NCBI GenBank assembly: GCA_019188255.1
Contig: JAETXT010000007.1
Span: forward strand, 3,906,001-3,970,000
Direction of reading: 5' to 3'
From: Verticillium longisporum
Taxonomy: Eukaryota > Ascomycota > Sordariomycetes > Glomerellales > Plectosphaerellaceae
DNA: 64,000 nt
Shown: positions 12,157 to 21,767 of the stretch, piece after piece
Layout: each line of letters opens with the position of its first letter
How positions within the stretch are numbered: position 1 is the stretch's first letter
Position numbers and translations under genes: made by a program
Notes under the pieces: model-generated
Seen by the model: only the letters and a program-made list of their open reading frames with translations
Told to the model about the DNA's origin: nothing
The model's database searches: none

Positions 12157-13251
12157 ATGGCAGACGATAACGAGCCCCGCACCCTCAAACAGATTGCCGC
12201 ACTCGCCGCGCAGAAACGGCAGGCCATCGAAGCTACCTCCCCGGTGTCCAACCCCTCCTACGCCGCCGACCTCGAGACAGCCATTCAGGCCCACCGCGAC
12301 ACCATCCAAACCATCTCCCGTGTCTCCCTCTTCTCCCCGAACGAACCCCTCGACGACATTGCGACCCCAGACCTCCCCTACCTCCTCATGGAATCCTTCC
12401 TTGCCGACCTCTACCTCAAGACCCCGACCCCGAACCCCATCGACCGCGAGCTGGTCCTCTCTGAAGCTCGCGAAGCCTACGAGCGCTTCCTAGCCTCCCT
12501 CGACTCGTACGAGATCCTCACGCCCGCCCACAAGTCCCTCTACTCCCGCTACACCGACGACCCCGCCGCCTTCTCCACCGTCGCCGCCTCCGACCCCTCG
12601 AAGCGCCGCGACGCCAAGATTGCGAACTTCAGGGCCGAGAAGGATCGCAAGGCTCCGCTCGCTACCCTCGCCGCCGACCCCCGCTTCGTCGATGCCGGCG
12701 ACGAGGTGATCCTGCGCGCGCTGTACCTCGCCCAGCTCGAGTTTGCCGCGCACAACGCCTTCCAGGGCCTCGAGGGGCTGAACCGCGAGCTCGAGGTCCT
12801 CGCGCAGGCGGCGACCGCGCGGCCGCTGCTGCCGGCGCGGGAGACGGCCGAGGAGGACGCGCGCCGGCGCCGCGCCGCCGAGGAGAGCGGCCACGCCGAG
12901 AGGCTGGAGCCGCGCCGGCTGCGCAGCATGCTGGAGCAGAGCGGGCCGCTGCTCAGCAAGGCCGGGAAACCCATGCGGCCCTTTACGCTCGTCGGCTCGC
13001 GCGAGGAGGCGCAGGCTGGCGTCTTTAGGCCAGGCCATAACCTGCCGACCATGAGCATTGACGAGTATCTGGAGGAGGAGAGGAAGCGTGGCGGCATTAT
13101 CGAGGGCGGTGGCGAGGCCAGCTTTCACAGACCTGAGCCGGATGAGGACGATCACGAAAAGGCGGATGAAGCCACGTACAAGGCGAGGGCTTGGGACGAG
13201 TTTGTCGAGGCGAACCCCAAGGGCGCTGGAAACACGTTGAATAGGGGTTAG
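12157..13251 (+). CDS. TAP42-like regulator of PP2A-type phosphatases
   Basis: Single-exon gene of 364 residues, near the yeast Tap42 length. Tap42/alpha4 proteins bind the catalytic subunits of PP2A, PP4 and PP6 (Sit4) and act downstream of TORC1 in the cytosol. Seen here: an all-helical, Arg/Glu-rich N-terminal two thirds (RTLKQIAAL, VLSEAREAYERFLASLDSYEIL, KIANFRAEKDRK, ILRALYLAQLEFAAHNAFQGLEGLNRELEVL) and the family's C-terminal block KPMRPFTLVGSREEAQAGVF followed by PTMSIDEYLEEE. It ends in an acidic tail with KARAWDEFVEANPKGAGNT, which I recall as the conserved end of the family. The ATG at 12157 gives MADDNEPRTLK; an upstream open stretch has no ATG. A PP4 catalytic subunit, a probable partner, is encoded at 45727-47221. 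Confidence 0.9.
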   Translation: MADDNEPRTLKQIAALAAQKRQAIEATSPVSNPSYAADLETAIQAHRDTIQTISRVSLFSPNEPLDDIATPDLPYLLMESFLADLYLKTPTPNPIDRELVLSEAREAYERFLASLDSYEILTPAHKSLYSRYTDDPAAFSTVAASDPSKRRDAKIANFRAEKDRKAPLATLAADPRFVDAGDEVILRALYLAQLEFAAHNAFQGLEGLNRELEVLAQAATARPLLPARETAEEDARRRRAAEESGHAERLEPRRLRSMLEQSGPLLSKAGKPMRPFTLVGSREEAQAGVFRPGHNLPTMSIDEYLEEERKRGGIIEGGGEASFHRPEPDEDDHEKADEATYKARAWDEFVEANPKGAGNTLNRG

Positions 13252-13609
13252 ATTTTCTGGCATGACGAAACGGCAAGGTGGCCTTGTCAAGATAAAGGCA
13301 GCGATACCCAAGAGATGCAAATGTGCTGGTTCATTCACTTGCTGCTCGTGATGGCAACTCAGGTTTGCATGTGCTGTTTTCCTGAGCAGACCCGTTCCAA
13401 CACACTTCCTCCGCTGGCACACCGAGGTATGCGATATAGTCGTGTCACCCTCGGCGTAACCTGGTCATAAGGTTTTTAATGTTTCGATTCTCGTGACATC
13501 ATTAAAAACTGTAAACTCGTGTTCTAGATCATCCCAACCCTCAAAGTGTAAGCGTCGGATCCATATGTCCGGTGCCTCTAAAGTCATGTTTATCCAAGAT
13601 TCCTGGCGT
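13252..13609. other. convergent intergenic region
   Basis: The 3' flanks of both neighbours; nothing else recognised. Confidence 0.45.
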
Positions 13610-16045
13610 TTACATCTCCCACCGTGCAGCCTCATAATCATCCCCAGTCTCCGTGAACGTCTCCGAGTGGATCGACTCGTCGTCCACAATAACCCGGCCG
13701 GGGTTGTAAATGATGGATCCATCCTTAAGCACGTTCATGCTTGTCGTCTCGCTCGCTAGGACCGACTCGAGATCCAACCCCCGTAGCCCCTCAACAACGG
13801 ACATTGATGCCACGGAAGGCGAGACGACCGCCGCGCCGCCCCTGAACCCAGTGTCCGGCCCGTCCTCAGCAGGCGGCAGCTCGTCGTTGAACACCCGCCC
13901 AGTCCCGTCATCCTGCCCGCCCGCCCAGACGGGCAGGAATTTGACCTCGTCGGGCACAAGAAAGGCGAGAAAGTGATTCGTGAGGAACCGCGAGGGCGTG
14001 CGCTTCTTGGGAATGTCGAAGAAGTCGTTGCGCGGAATCTCGACACACTCCCGCAGCACGCCAAAGACTTGATTATCGAACTTGACGAGGCGGAAAGGAT
14101 TCCTGGAAGCCGCGCCTGTTTCCAGGTCTCGGTCAAAGTCGGCAAAGAGCTGAGGCCGCGCCGCGACAACCTTCTCGAAGGACCGCTTCAGGGCCACTGA
14201 AAGGGTACCGACGTACTCCTGGGCAAAGGTCAGGGATTTTGTTGCGGGGCTTTCCGGCGTCAGGGGCCCGGGCTGCCAAGGACCTGTTCTCGCGATGGTG
14301 TTGATGCGGTTGTGGAAGAAAAGACACATGCCCTTCTGCACCGGGTTCATGCGGTCATAGATGGTGTTCAGACGCTCGCGACTATTCGGTGCAACGTAGC
14401 GGAAGCGAAAGTCGTCAACTTTCCCGCACTCGGCCCCTGTGAGACAACCCAGAGCTTCCTCCAAGATATTCTTGCGCCAGAAGTGCAAGATGCGCTGTTT
14501 CAGCTGGTCGAGGACCACGACAGCCGCCGCACACTCATGGCTATCCGTCTCTGCAGCGAGTCTCCGCCGAACTTCGGCAAGCCGCTTCCACTCGGGGATG
14601 TCCATGTCGTCAAAGACTGTATCGCTCCCGAGCAAAGTCATCACAGAAGAGTTGCGCTGGACTAAAGCCTGGGCAGCGTGTTGAACCATGTTGTCGAGAT
14701 CATCGCCAGCATCGCGGCTCTTGCGGCCGAAGATGGTGGTGTTGGGCGCTGCCGACCGTCCGCTGTCGCCAGCATCCTTGAGTGCCTTCTCGTAGACCAA
14801 GATCTCGAACACGAATCGAGTCACGTCGATGAACTTGAACGTCATGCCAATCTGCAACCCCTCTTCGGGAAGAACCTCAAGAAAGGTAGAATTACGCCAC
14901 ATCAAGAGCCATTGGGCTACTGGCCTGACCTGTGAACTTGTAAGCGTTTTGTGTTTAACAAGGTTCTAGGAGACCCAGTGTTCTATGGTCATATCGACAA
15001 GGAAGGAAGGAGAGGTTGCGAGACACACCATAAGACCAAGACAGCCGAAGATCTTGGAAATGGCAATCATCGTCCAAACACGCGGAGCTGAGTCAAGCAA
15101 GACATGCTTGCCCTCGATGAGATACAGCAGACGGAGGATGCAGATGCGGTGTCTGATGGGGCAATAGTCGGGAATGTTGCGGTGGTCCGGCGGACGGCTC
15201 CATATGTTGAACCTTTCGTCAGCAAGCTCGAAATGGGGCCGCCTCTTTCCACAGTGGCAGACGTCGTCATGGCCGTTGACAGCAGCCGGATCAACCTCAA
15301 AGGCGTCTTGGCTGCGCCACCAGGCGATGATGCCTGGCGTTAGGGACATCTCGGCCATTTCGTAGACTACCTCTTCGCCCTCGATGCTGGGGGTCAGGTC
15401 CATGACATACTTCATACCAACAAGCTCCTCCCGCAAGAAGCCGTTCTTGTCGAGTGGCGGGGTAGGCGGGAGCTCTTTAAGCTTGCTACTGAACTTTGAC
15501 GATTTGAGGCTGCGAATCTTGTCCGAGTGCATCTTGACGTGGAGCGATCTCCAGGTGTCGCCGACGCAGTCTATGGGCTCGGCCAAGGTCCATGACGGCA
15601 TGTTGATATAAACAACCGTGTCTCCCTCGTTCATCTCATACTGCGCATTGTGCAGATAGGTACGGGCAATGTCACTCTCGTCACGGTTAGTCATGTTGAC
15701 GGCTGGGAAGGGCCAACGTTTTGGCCGATAACGACGGTGCTTCTCGCAGGCAATCAATATGAAAGAGTCTCGCTTGTCGACTCAGAATGAGCATCCGCCA
15801 AGCTTGACGTCGGCGTGCGCGATGGTGCGACGTGCGTCAAGGTTTTGTAGCACGTTGAGGACAGAGGAGTCTTTGACGGGAGAAGAAAGTGGCCAGAGGC
15901 GATGGCTTCCAGACCTGGAGATGAAATGTCGAGAATGAACAGCTGCTGGCCATATCCAAAGAAGATTGTTGTCAGATTGAAAAATGTGCATCTTGTCCAA
16001 CAGCAGCCTTCTCACTCGTTGTCGTTGGCGGGGTGTGAGCAACAT
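13610..16045 (-). CDS. unidentified large protein with a membrane segment, two in-frame stops
   Basis: I do not recognise the family. One reading frame of 812 codons runs from the ATG at 16045 (or 15991, MHIFQSDNNLLWIWP) to a stop at 13610, interrupted only by a TGA at 15782-15784 and a TAG at 14966-14968. Sequence on both sides of each stop looks coding (ADVKLGGCSF-stop-VDKRDSFILIACEKHRR; MTIEHWVS-stop-NLVKHKTLTSSQ). Features: a Cys/His-containing stretch VCHCGKRRPHF, one hydrophobic helix MIAISKIFGCLGLMVCLA near residue 345, then a soluble helical region with KMRILHFWRKN-like elements and a Ser/Thr-rich tail ending DDYEAARWEM. A 45-base non-canonical intron could remove the TAG, but its donor would be GTCTCC. 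Treat as a conserved-looking gene of unknown function that is either mis-sequenced or decaying. Confidence 0.45.
14966..14968 (-). other. in-frame TAG
   Basis: The frame is open on both sides: 272 codons back to the TGA at 15782, and to the terminal stop at 13610 downstream. Confidence 0.6.
15782..15784 (-). other. in-frame TGA
   Basis: Codon context TTC TGA GTC GAC. A TGG codon would give CSFWVDKRD and join two coding-like segments. Confidence 0.6.
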
Positions 16046-17224
16046 GATGCAGCCAGCTGTCCAAGGCAGCAGTCACAATCCAATCCGCACCAATCATCCT
16101 GCTCTCGGTGTCTGACAAGGGCGGAAGCCAGAGATGGATTGACATCAAGCACGACCGCTTTGTGGCGGTACAATAAGGCAACCAACCAATGAATTGCCCG
16201 GCCGGTCCTACCATTCAGTCCTCGGGCAGCATCCTTCGCGTGGGGACTCGGCATCTTTTTGATGGTTGGTAGTGATATCGATGGGCTTGGCTTAGGCCTT
16301 GAGCCCTCCCTGCACTGGCATGGTGCTGTGAATCCTTCTTTGCGGAGACCAGCACCGAATTTGTCTTCCTGCGGAACAAGGCGAGAGCGATATAGGTAGG
16401 CTAGACACCACCCATCATTCTGAACCGACTCGAAGCTTGAATATCCATGAGGAAGGTTGGCCTTCTTGATGTTGGTGTGGTTGAGAACGAGGGTGCTGGA
16501 GCTGAGCTGCCGTACTGGGCAGTATGAAACAGGAGGTAGGTAGGCAGCAAGTCAGCTAGCCAACAGGCCAAGACAACGAGATTCGCCCCCCTCCATACAT
16601 AGTATGGAGCACGGTAAGATACGTACGTGCGAATGAATACCCATGGTAATTGATATGAGCCTCATGACCTCCCATCTGGATAGCCATGCCGCATCACACG
16701 GGCAAAGACAGTATGCTAGACCCTACAAGTGCCGGTCCCATCCTCGCAGCTCAACTTACCCCTCAAGCCCCCTCAACAGAAAGACCCCCTGGGCAGGGAT
16801 GCTCGGTGAGTTGCCACCCAATCCTTTGCTGAAGCGGATCTTCACCGAGGATCCAGACCGCAAACGCAGACCCCGCCGCCCCGGGAGCTTGGGCCACCCC
16901 CCGCACTCTTTCCCAGCTGTCGCGTGCAGCGTGCAGCGCCCCGCTTGCCCCCCCAGGAATCCGGGGTTTGGGTGGCCCCCCCCCTTCGAGATAACCATCA
17001 CTGATCAGTCGATGATCTCACAAAACCTTGCCTGTTCCCAGCAGGCCATCGGTGCTGCTTCTTCTTCTTCTTATTTTCTCTTCCTGCTATACCATCTAAA
17101 TCCTTCTCCAGATCTCATCCACCCCCAAACTTCCGACTTCGTCGACGACCTGCTTCTTTTGAACCGTCTTCGACACCAAACTCCTCGACATCTCGCCTAC
17201 ATCCATCTCATCTACCTGTCCAGC
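16046..17224. other. intergenic region, no gene seen
   Basis: Promoter side of both flanking genes. A purine/pyrimidine-rich stretch (CTTCTTCTTCTT near 17057-17071) precedes the small gene at 17225. An ATG-containing frame across 16643-17326 reads as low-complexity and is not accepted. Confidence 0.45.
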
Positions 17225-17538
17225 ATGTCTTTTACCCCACGCCAACAAAGACAGCTAGTCAGGCTTCATGCCGGTGCCTTCTCGTACGTCCCATCATATC
17301 TCCACCCTCCCTTGCCAGACTCATAAGGGTCATCCCCTCGTCACCCTCTTCCCCCCCTCCCCGGCCTAGGCCCTCGCTAACATGCCATCTCAGCCGCAAC
17401 CGCCCGGTCGTCATCGCCACGACTCTCGTCGTGGCCGCCTTGGCGACTGTCAAGTACCAGTCCTCGTCCATGAGATCCAAAGAGCAGGCCGCACCCGACC
17501 TATACGTACGCGTTGACCGCAGCGGAGGCGGTGTCTGA
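17225..17538 (+). CDS. 67-residue single-span membrane protein, one intron
   Basis: Small gene assembled from two exons, 17225-17283 and 17394-17538, total 68 codons. The first exon encodes MSFTPRQQRQLVRLHAGAFS and ends at a GTACGT donor. The acceptor CTCAG at 17393 lies after a CGCTAAC branch site, and the joined Ser codon keeps the frame. Exon 2 gives a short basic stretch (RNRP), one hydrophobic helix (VVIATTLVVAALATVKY) and a soluble tail ending DLYVRVDRSGGGV before TGA. The basic, acid-free N-terminus followed by one span suits an inner mitochondrial membrane or ER tail protein. I do not know a function. The coding-like sequence on both sides of a canonical intron is the main support. 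Confidence 0.6.
17284..17393 (+). other. intron of the 67-residue protein gene
   Basis: GTACGT donor, CGCTAAC branch site and TCTCAG acceptor, 110 bases. Confidence 0.6.
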
Positions 17539-18038
17539 TAGCGGCCCCTCCCTTCCTATTCATCTCGGCCTCCATGCCCGACAAACTATAAGTCACTTTT
17601 CTCATCGTAACGATTTCACGCCGAATATGTATCATCAAGTAAACACTGGAAACATTACCTAAACCAAACCAATGAAAGCAAATAAGGGAACACATCCACA
17701 AATCAACAGAAGAGGCCAAGACTGGGACTGGAGAGGCGTCGAAGATTGGGTATCGATTAATTACAACCCCCCCACACCAACACATCAGGTAGCAACAGCC
17801 CTCCCGCGGGCTGAAGAGTCTGGCTTCGAATGCAAACACAACCCAGATATCAAACAAGTACAATACAATGTCTCCCCTTCCACCTCTGTGCCGTTCATGA
17901 CACCATTGTGTTCGCTCGCTCGCTCGCTACATGCTCGCTGAAGCAATGCAAATCCGCCACCAGGGCGGCCTGTGGCCACATGTCCGACGTCTTGGCGCTC
18001 GGATATTGTCCAAACCGCCTCAGATTGTTGCCTCGTGC
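17539..18038. other. convergent intergenic region
   Basis: No gene recognised. A short CGCT repeat lies near 17918-17940. Confidence 0.45.
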
Positions 18039-21000
18039 TCAGAGTGAGCTGCCCTTCTTCGCGAAGTCATCTTCACCTCTGTCGCTGGCCCTCCCATCAT
18101 CCGAATCAGATGATTGAGCCACTTCCTTGCCCTTATTTTTGGACTTGGTCATCCCCACGCGGGGCTCCATCATACTCTTCCGGCTTCCGGGCCTCTTCGT
18201 GGCAGTCGTTGTCCTTTTGAGTATCTTGGGCCGAGCCTCATCTGGCCCTTTCCGGCGATCCCGACCAGCTGCATCGGCTATAGATGATCGGGAGGTTTTC
18301 GAAATGTCTTCGCCCGAAGAGTTGTGTCTAGTCGGCGGCGCTGTCGAGTTGGAATTCGTCTTGAGTCCACGTAGTTCTCGTGCCACGTCTGCGAAACTCT
18401 CTTCGAGTGTCTTCATGCGTGCGAGAACAAGGCGGCTCATACGGTCCCTATCCGCAGCGTCACCACTGCGCCCCCGGCAAGACGTGAGTCTTTCATCAAC
18501 GCCATGGCCATCTGGGTTTGGAAACTCGACGGGACGGCCCCATTCGGATCATCGGGAGCCATCAAATTCGTGTTATCGGACATGGCACTGAGATCAATCG
18601 AAGAAAGTCTGCGGACGCCGACGAGCCTATGTCGCGACTCCACAGGTATAAGCCCAGCTCGGTGAGGAGCTGTCTGCACCAAGTCCCGCGGCGGCATGAT
18701 CGGTCTGGGCTTGACTGAAGTCATGTACAACTGTCGACGAGGCGAGCGATGACCACTACCTGACGGCACTTCAATGATGGAGGCACGGGCGCTCAGTGGA
18801 CGTGAGCGGACGGTTGTCGGCTCTGGCGGCGACGCAGACGAAACGCTTGGTTCTCGTCGTGATGGCTGTGGCGCGTACAGTATCGTATTCGTTGAAAGAG
18901 TCCGGTTATGAAGTGCGCGCCTGTTGGCAGTCCGAGGCGACCCCGCCATGGGTGTCTTGCCATTGGACCCTTGCGAAGAAGTTTTCGGGGCATGATAGTG
19001 TGTTGCCTGTGCTGTCGTGAAGTAGTCTTCTTGTTCGGTATGCCTCTCGTAGCGGGTTCGCTGGTGGTCACCAGCGTTGGTCATCTCATCTTCTTCCTCC
19101 TCATCATTAGTGACCAATTCGTCATCACCGTCGGCGTCCGTTTGGTCCTTCACTTCTTCCCCACGTCTGAAGCTTTTCTCATTGCGAGCAAGGGAAGCAT
19201 CAATGGCCGGGTGCCCCTGGGACATCATGTCTGCTGGATCGCTAGCGGCAGAACGTAGGTCAGAAAACTGCCTGAGCCTGTTAGGCCGGTAGTCTCGATT
19301 CATGCTGAACCTGCGGTGCCAGTCCGGCCGTGCAGCTTTGCTGTCCAAAGTCGGCCATTCGCGGTTGCCGGGGAAGATCCGACCTCGTCATGCTGTTCCA
19401 TCCAGTTTCGGATGGCGTTTTGTGTCTTCCTCCTTTCGTTTCTTCTGTGGCTTCGGAGGGTGGCAATGCCAGGTCCTCGCCGGAACACTTCCTCCAAGGC
19501 CCTGTCTTTTTGGAAGCCTACCACCGATTCTTCCCGAACCCGAACATTGGGGCTGAACATTGCGCCGCGGTTGACCGGGTCGGCGAGAGACATATGTCTC
19601 CCACGTCCGCGGCCAGGGTTTTCGACGAGATCGGTAGGTTCATAAATGTTGGATGCCAACCAGAACTTCTCATATGCGAAGATGCAGAACAGCAGAGGAA
19701 AGTGTGTAACTTTGATGATAGTCCGGTTCAACAGTACAAAGTGCTGTAGGGGCATGCAGTAACGAAGCGGCATCAGCAACCAGGCACAAATGTTGCCGGG
19801 GGCAACGTATGAGAATAGGGCATCATTCTTGACCATAGAGATGGTGTTGAGTGCAAACAAGAACCTGGTATTCGTTAGCTTGCGTAACAATGGATCTGCA
19901 GGGCTGCTCCTCACTGGTGCTCCTCGGTAGCGTTACTCGCAATCTTCATGAACGAGTTCGTCAAAACGGTGATGAGAATTGTGCTGGCAAGGTTAGTGAC
20001 CCAGTTCTATATGACAGAACTGCTGTTCAACTCACACGACGACGAAGTGACACATGATCAGGAACAACCCCATCAAAGTCCTCTCGAGAATTCCATACGT
20101 CGGCCACTTATCCCAAGCTGCGGGTGTGAAGCCCATCAAGATCTGGAAGATCTTGTACGCGACTTCTCCAGCGTCATTGGAATTCTTGGATAGAGTGAAG
20201 AATACGAAGAAGCCGCTGCAGGAAATGAGGACGAGGACTAGCACGGCAGCCAGATCCACAGCCATCAACCGGAATGCAATGAGCAACTGGGAGAAATATT
20301 GGTAGTGGTCCAACACGCTGAAGATACGGGGGAGAAGGAGGATGGCGTTGGCGGCGAGCACATCGTAGGCTTGGTCGTTCCAATGGCCCGGGTCCACGAG
20401 AAAGACACCGTAGGCACGCATGCAGTAGTAAATGATGAGGAGGACGAGGATGCCGAGGTCAAAGATATTCCAGAAACTCATGATGTAGAGGGAAAAGCCC
20501 TGCTCGTTGAAACCGACGAGTTCATCGAGCATGAAGCCGGCGGACCAGAACCAGAATATGAGCTCGAGAGAGGTGATTCGTGTGGACCGCTCTACCAGCA
20601 CACTCAGGAACAGGCAGATCAAGACCATGAGCGACAGAGTCGACAAGAAGAATCGGTATCGAGGCACACGCAGGCGTGATAGCTTGAATAAGGAAGCGTT
20701 GCGCGGATCATAGAGAATGACGCTCCGTCTGCCGGGAACGGCTTGTGCTGCAATTTCCTTTCGCTGATGTCCGCCCAGGAGCGGCGTCCGGTCGTCGGCT
20801 TTGCTTGAACTCTTGCTGGGAGGGTAAACTGGTGTTGAAGGTGGTCCCCGGTGTAGTGTATCCGCCGACGAGTAGAAGGTGATGGCACCATTCCAGATGG
20901 CTTCCAACTGCTGCACAACGAGAGGATGTGCCAAGAAGTGCTTTGCTGAGGCACGAATCGCAACCTCGAGTGTCGATGTCCTTGCGGCCGTGAGCCCAGC

Positions 21001-21767
21001 CTTGGCCGTGGCATCTGCTTTGGAATTGGTCACGGGGAGCTGGATGCCAGGCAGGCCCTGGAGTGGGTAGAAATCATAGGAGAGCGCGTCAATCAGTTCG
21101 CGCGTGTTGTACTCCTTGAGCAGCTTGACGGCCAGCAGCTCGCAAACCTTGGCGCGCGTGATGCTCGTGCCGGCGTTTCCCGGATACAGTTGGCTCTCCT
21201 TGTGAAACTGGAGACAGTTTGCCATCAGCGCATACAGTGTCGCTCTGGAGAAGTGTTGTGTACGGATCTGCTGCTGCATGGGCTTCACCAGGAATTGGGA
21301 GACCTGGGGCGAGCGAAGTTGTTCCCATGTTAAACTCGTTTCGGTTCGGGCTTGGACGACGACACGGATCGCATGGGTAATGTTGTAGATCGGTAGGGAG
21401 TCTGTGTGGTGCAATTGGCGTTAGTGATGCTAGGAATGACGAGAGGCAGGAGGGGCTGAAGCCAAAGCTACAACGTACCGAGATAGGAGGCGGAGAAGAG
21501 AGGTAGCACAGGCAGGGAGCGACGCACGCCATCCTCGGCGACTTCTCTATTGTCCTCATCCGCTTGCTCTGCGTCTCCCTCAACGTATTGATCGCCCATG
21601 CCGTCGTTTGAATCCTCGTCGTCATCATCCGCTTCCGTGAAGTCTGCCGTGGCATGTCTGCGAAGGGGTGGCTTGCGGAAGGCTGGGCCCGCAGAAGGGG
21701 AAGTCGGTAGCCCATCATCATCGATGTGACGACTGTGACGTCTGGATCGCAGCAACGAGGTGAACAT
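18039..21767 (-). CDS. yvc1: YVC1-type TRP calcium channel, two frameshifts in the C-terminal exon
   Basis: Vacuolar TRP-family cation channel that releases stored calcium in fungi. Exons are 21479-21767, 20036-21401, 19915-19983 and 18039-19864; introns are given separately. The N-terminal cytosolic region (about 300 residues, with LPLFSASYL then DSLPIYNITHAIR) is followed by six spans: MVLICLFLSVLVE, LIFWFWSAGFML, WNIFDLGILVLLIIYYC, VLAANAILLLPRIF, MAVDLAAVLVLVLISC and LMGLFLIMCHFVVV. The pore loop is FQILMGFTPAAWDKW, and the last span runs into TILITVLTNSFM and NTISMVKNDALFSYV. The long charged C-terminal tail holds SDPADMMSQGHP, DELVTNDEEEEDE, STNTILY and a coiled-coil-like LARMKTLEESFADVARELRGL, all features I recall in YVC1 relatives. 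The frame slips near 19383 and at 18471-18475. Adding one base at each gives exactly 1184 codons. Confidence 0.88.
19865..19914 (-). other. yvc1 intron 3
   Basis: GTGAGG donor, GCTAAC branch site and TACCAG acceptor, 50 bases; joins NATEEHQ to FLFALNTIS. Confidence 0.85.
19984..20035 (-). other. yvc1 intron 2
   Basis: GTGAGT donor, CACTAAC branch site and TTGCCAG acceptor, 52 bases; joins HFVVV to TILITVLTN. Confidence 0.85.
21402..21478 (-). other. yvc1 intron 1
   Basis: GTACGT donor and CACACAG acceptor, 77 bases; joins SASYL to DSLPIYN in phase. Confidence 0.75.

Noticed and set aside
12490..13422. 310-codon minus-strand frame over the TAP42-like gene
   Set aside because: Shadow of a clear plus-strand family member.
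16643..17326. 227-codon plus-strand frame overlapping the small gene
   Set aside because: Low-complexity Pro/Ser/His-rich; the spliced small gene explains the coding part.
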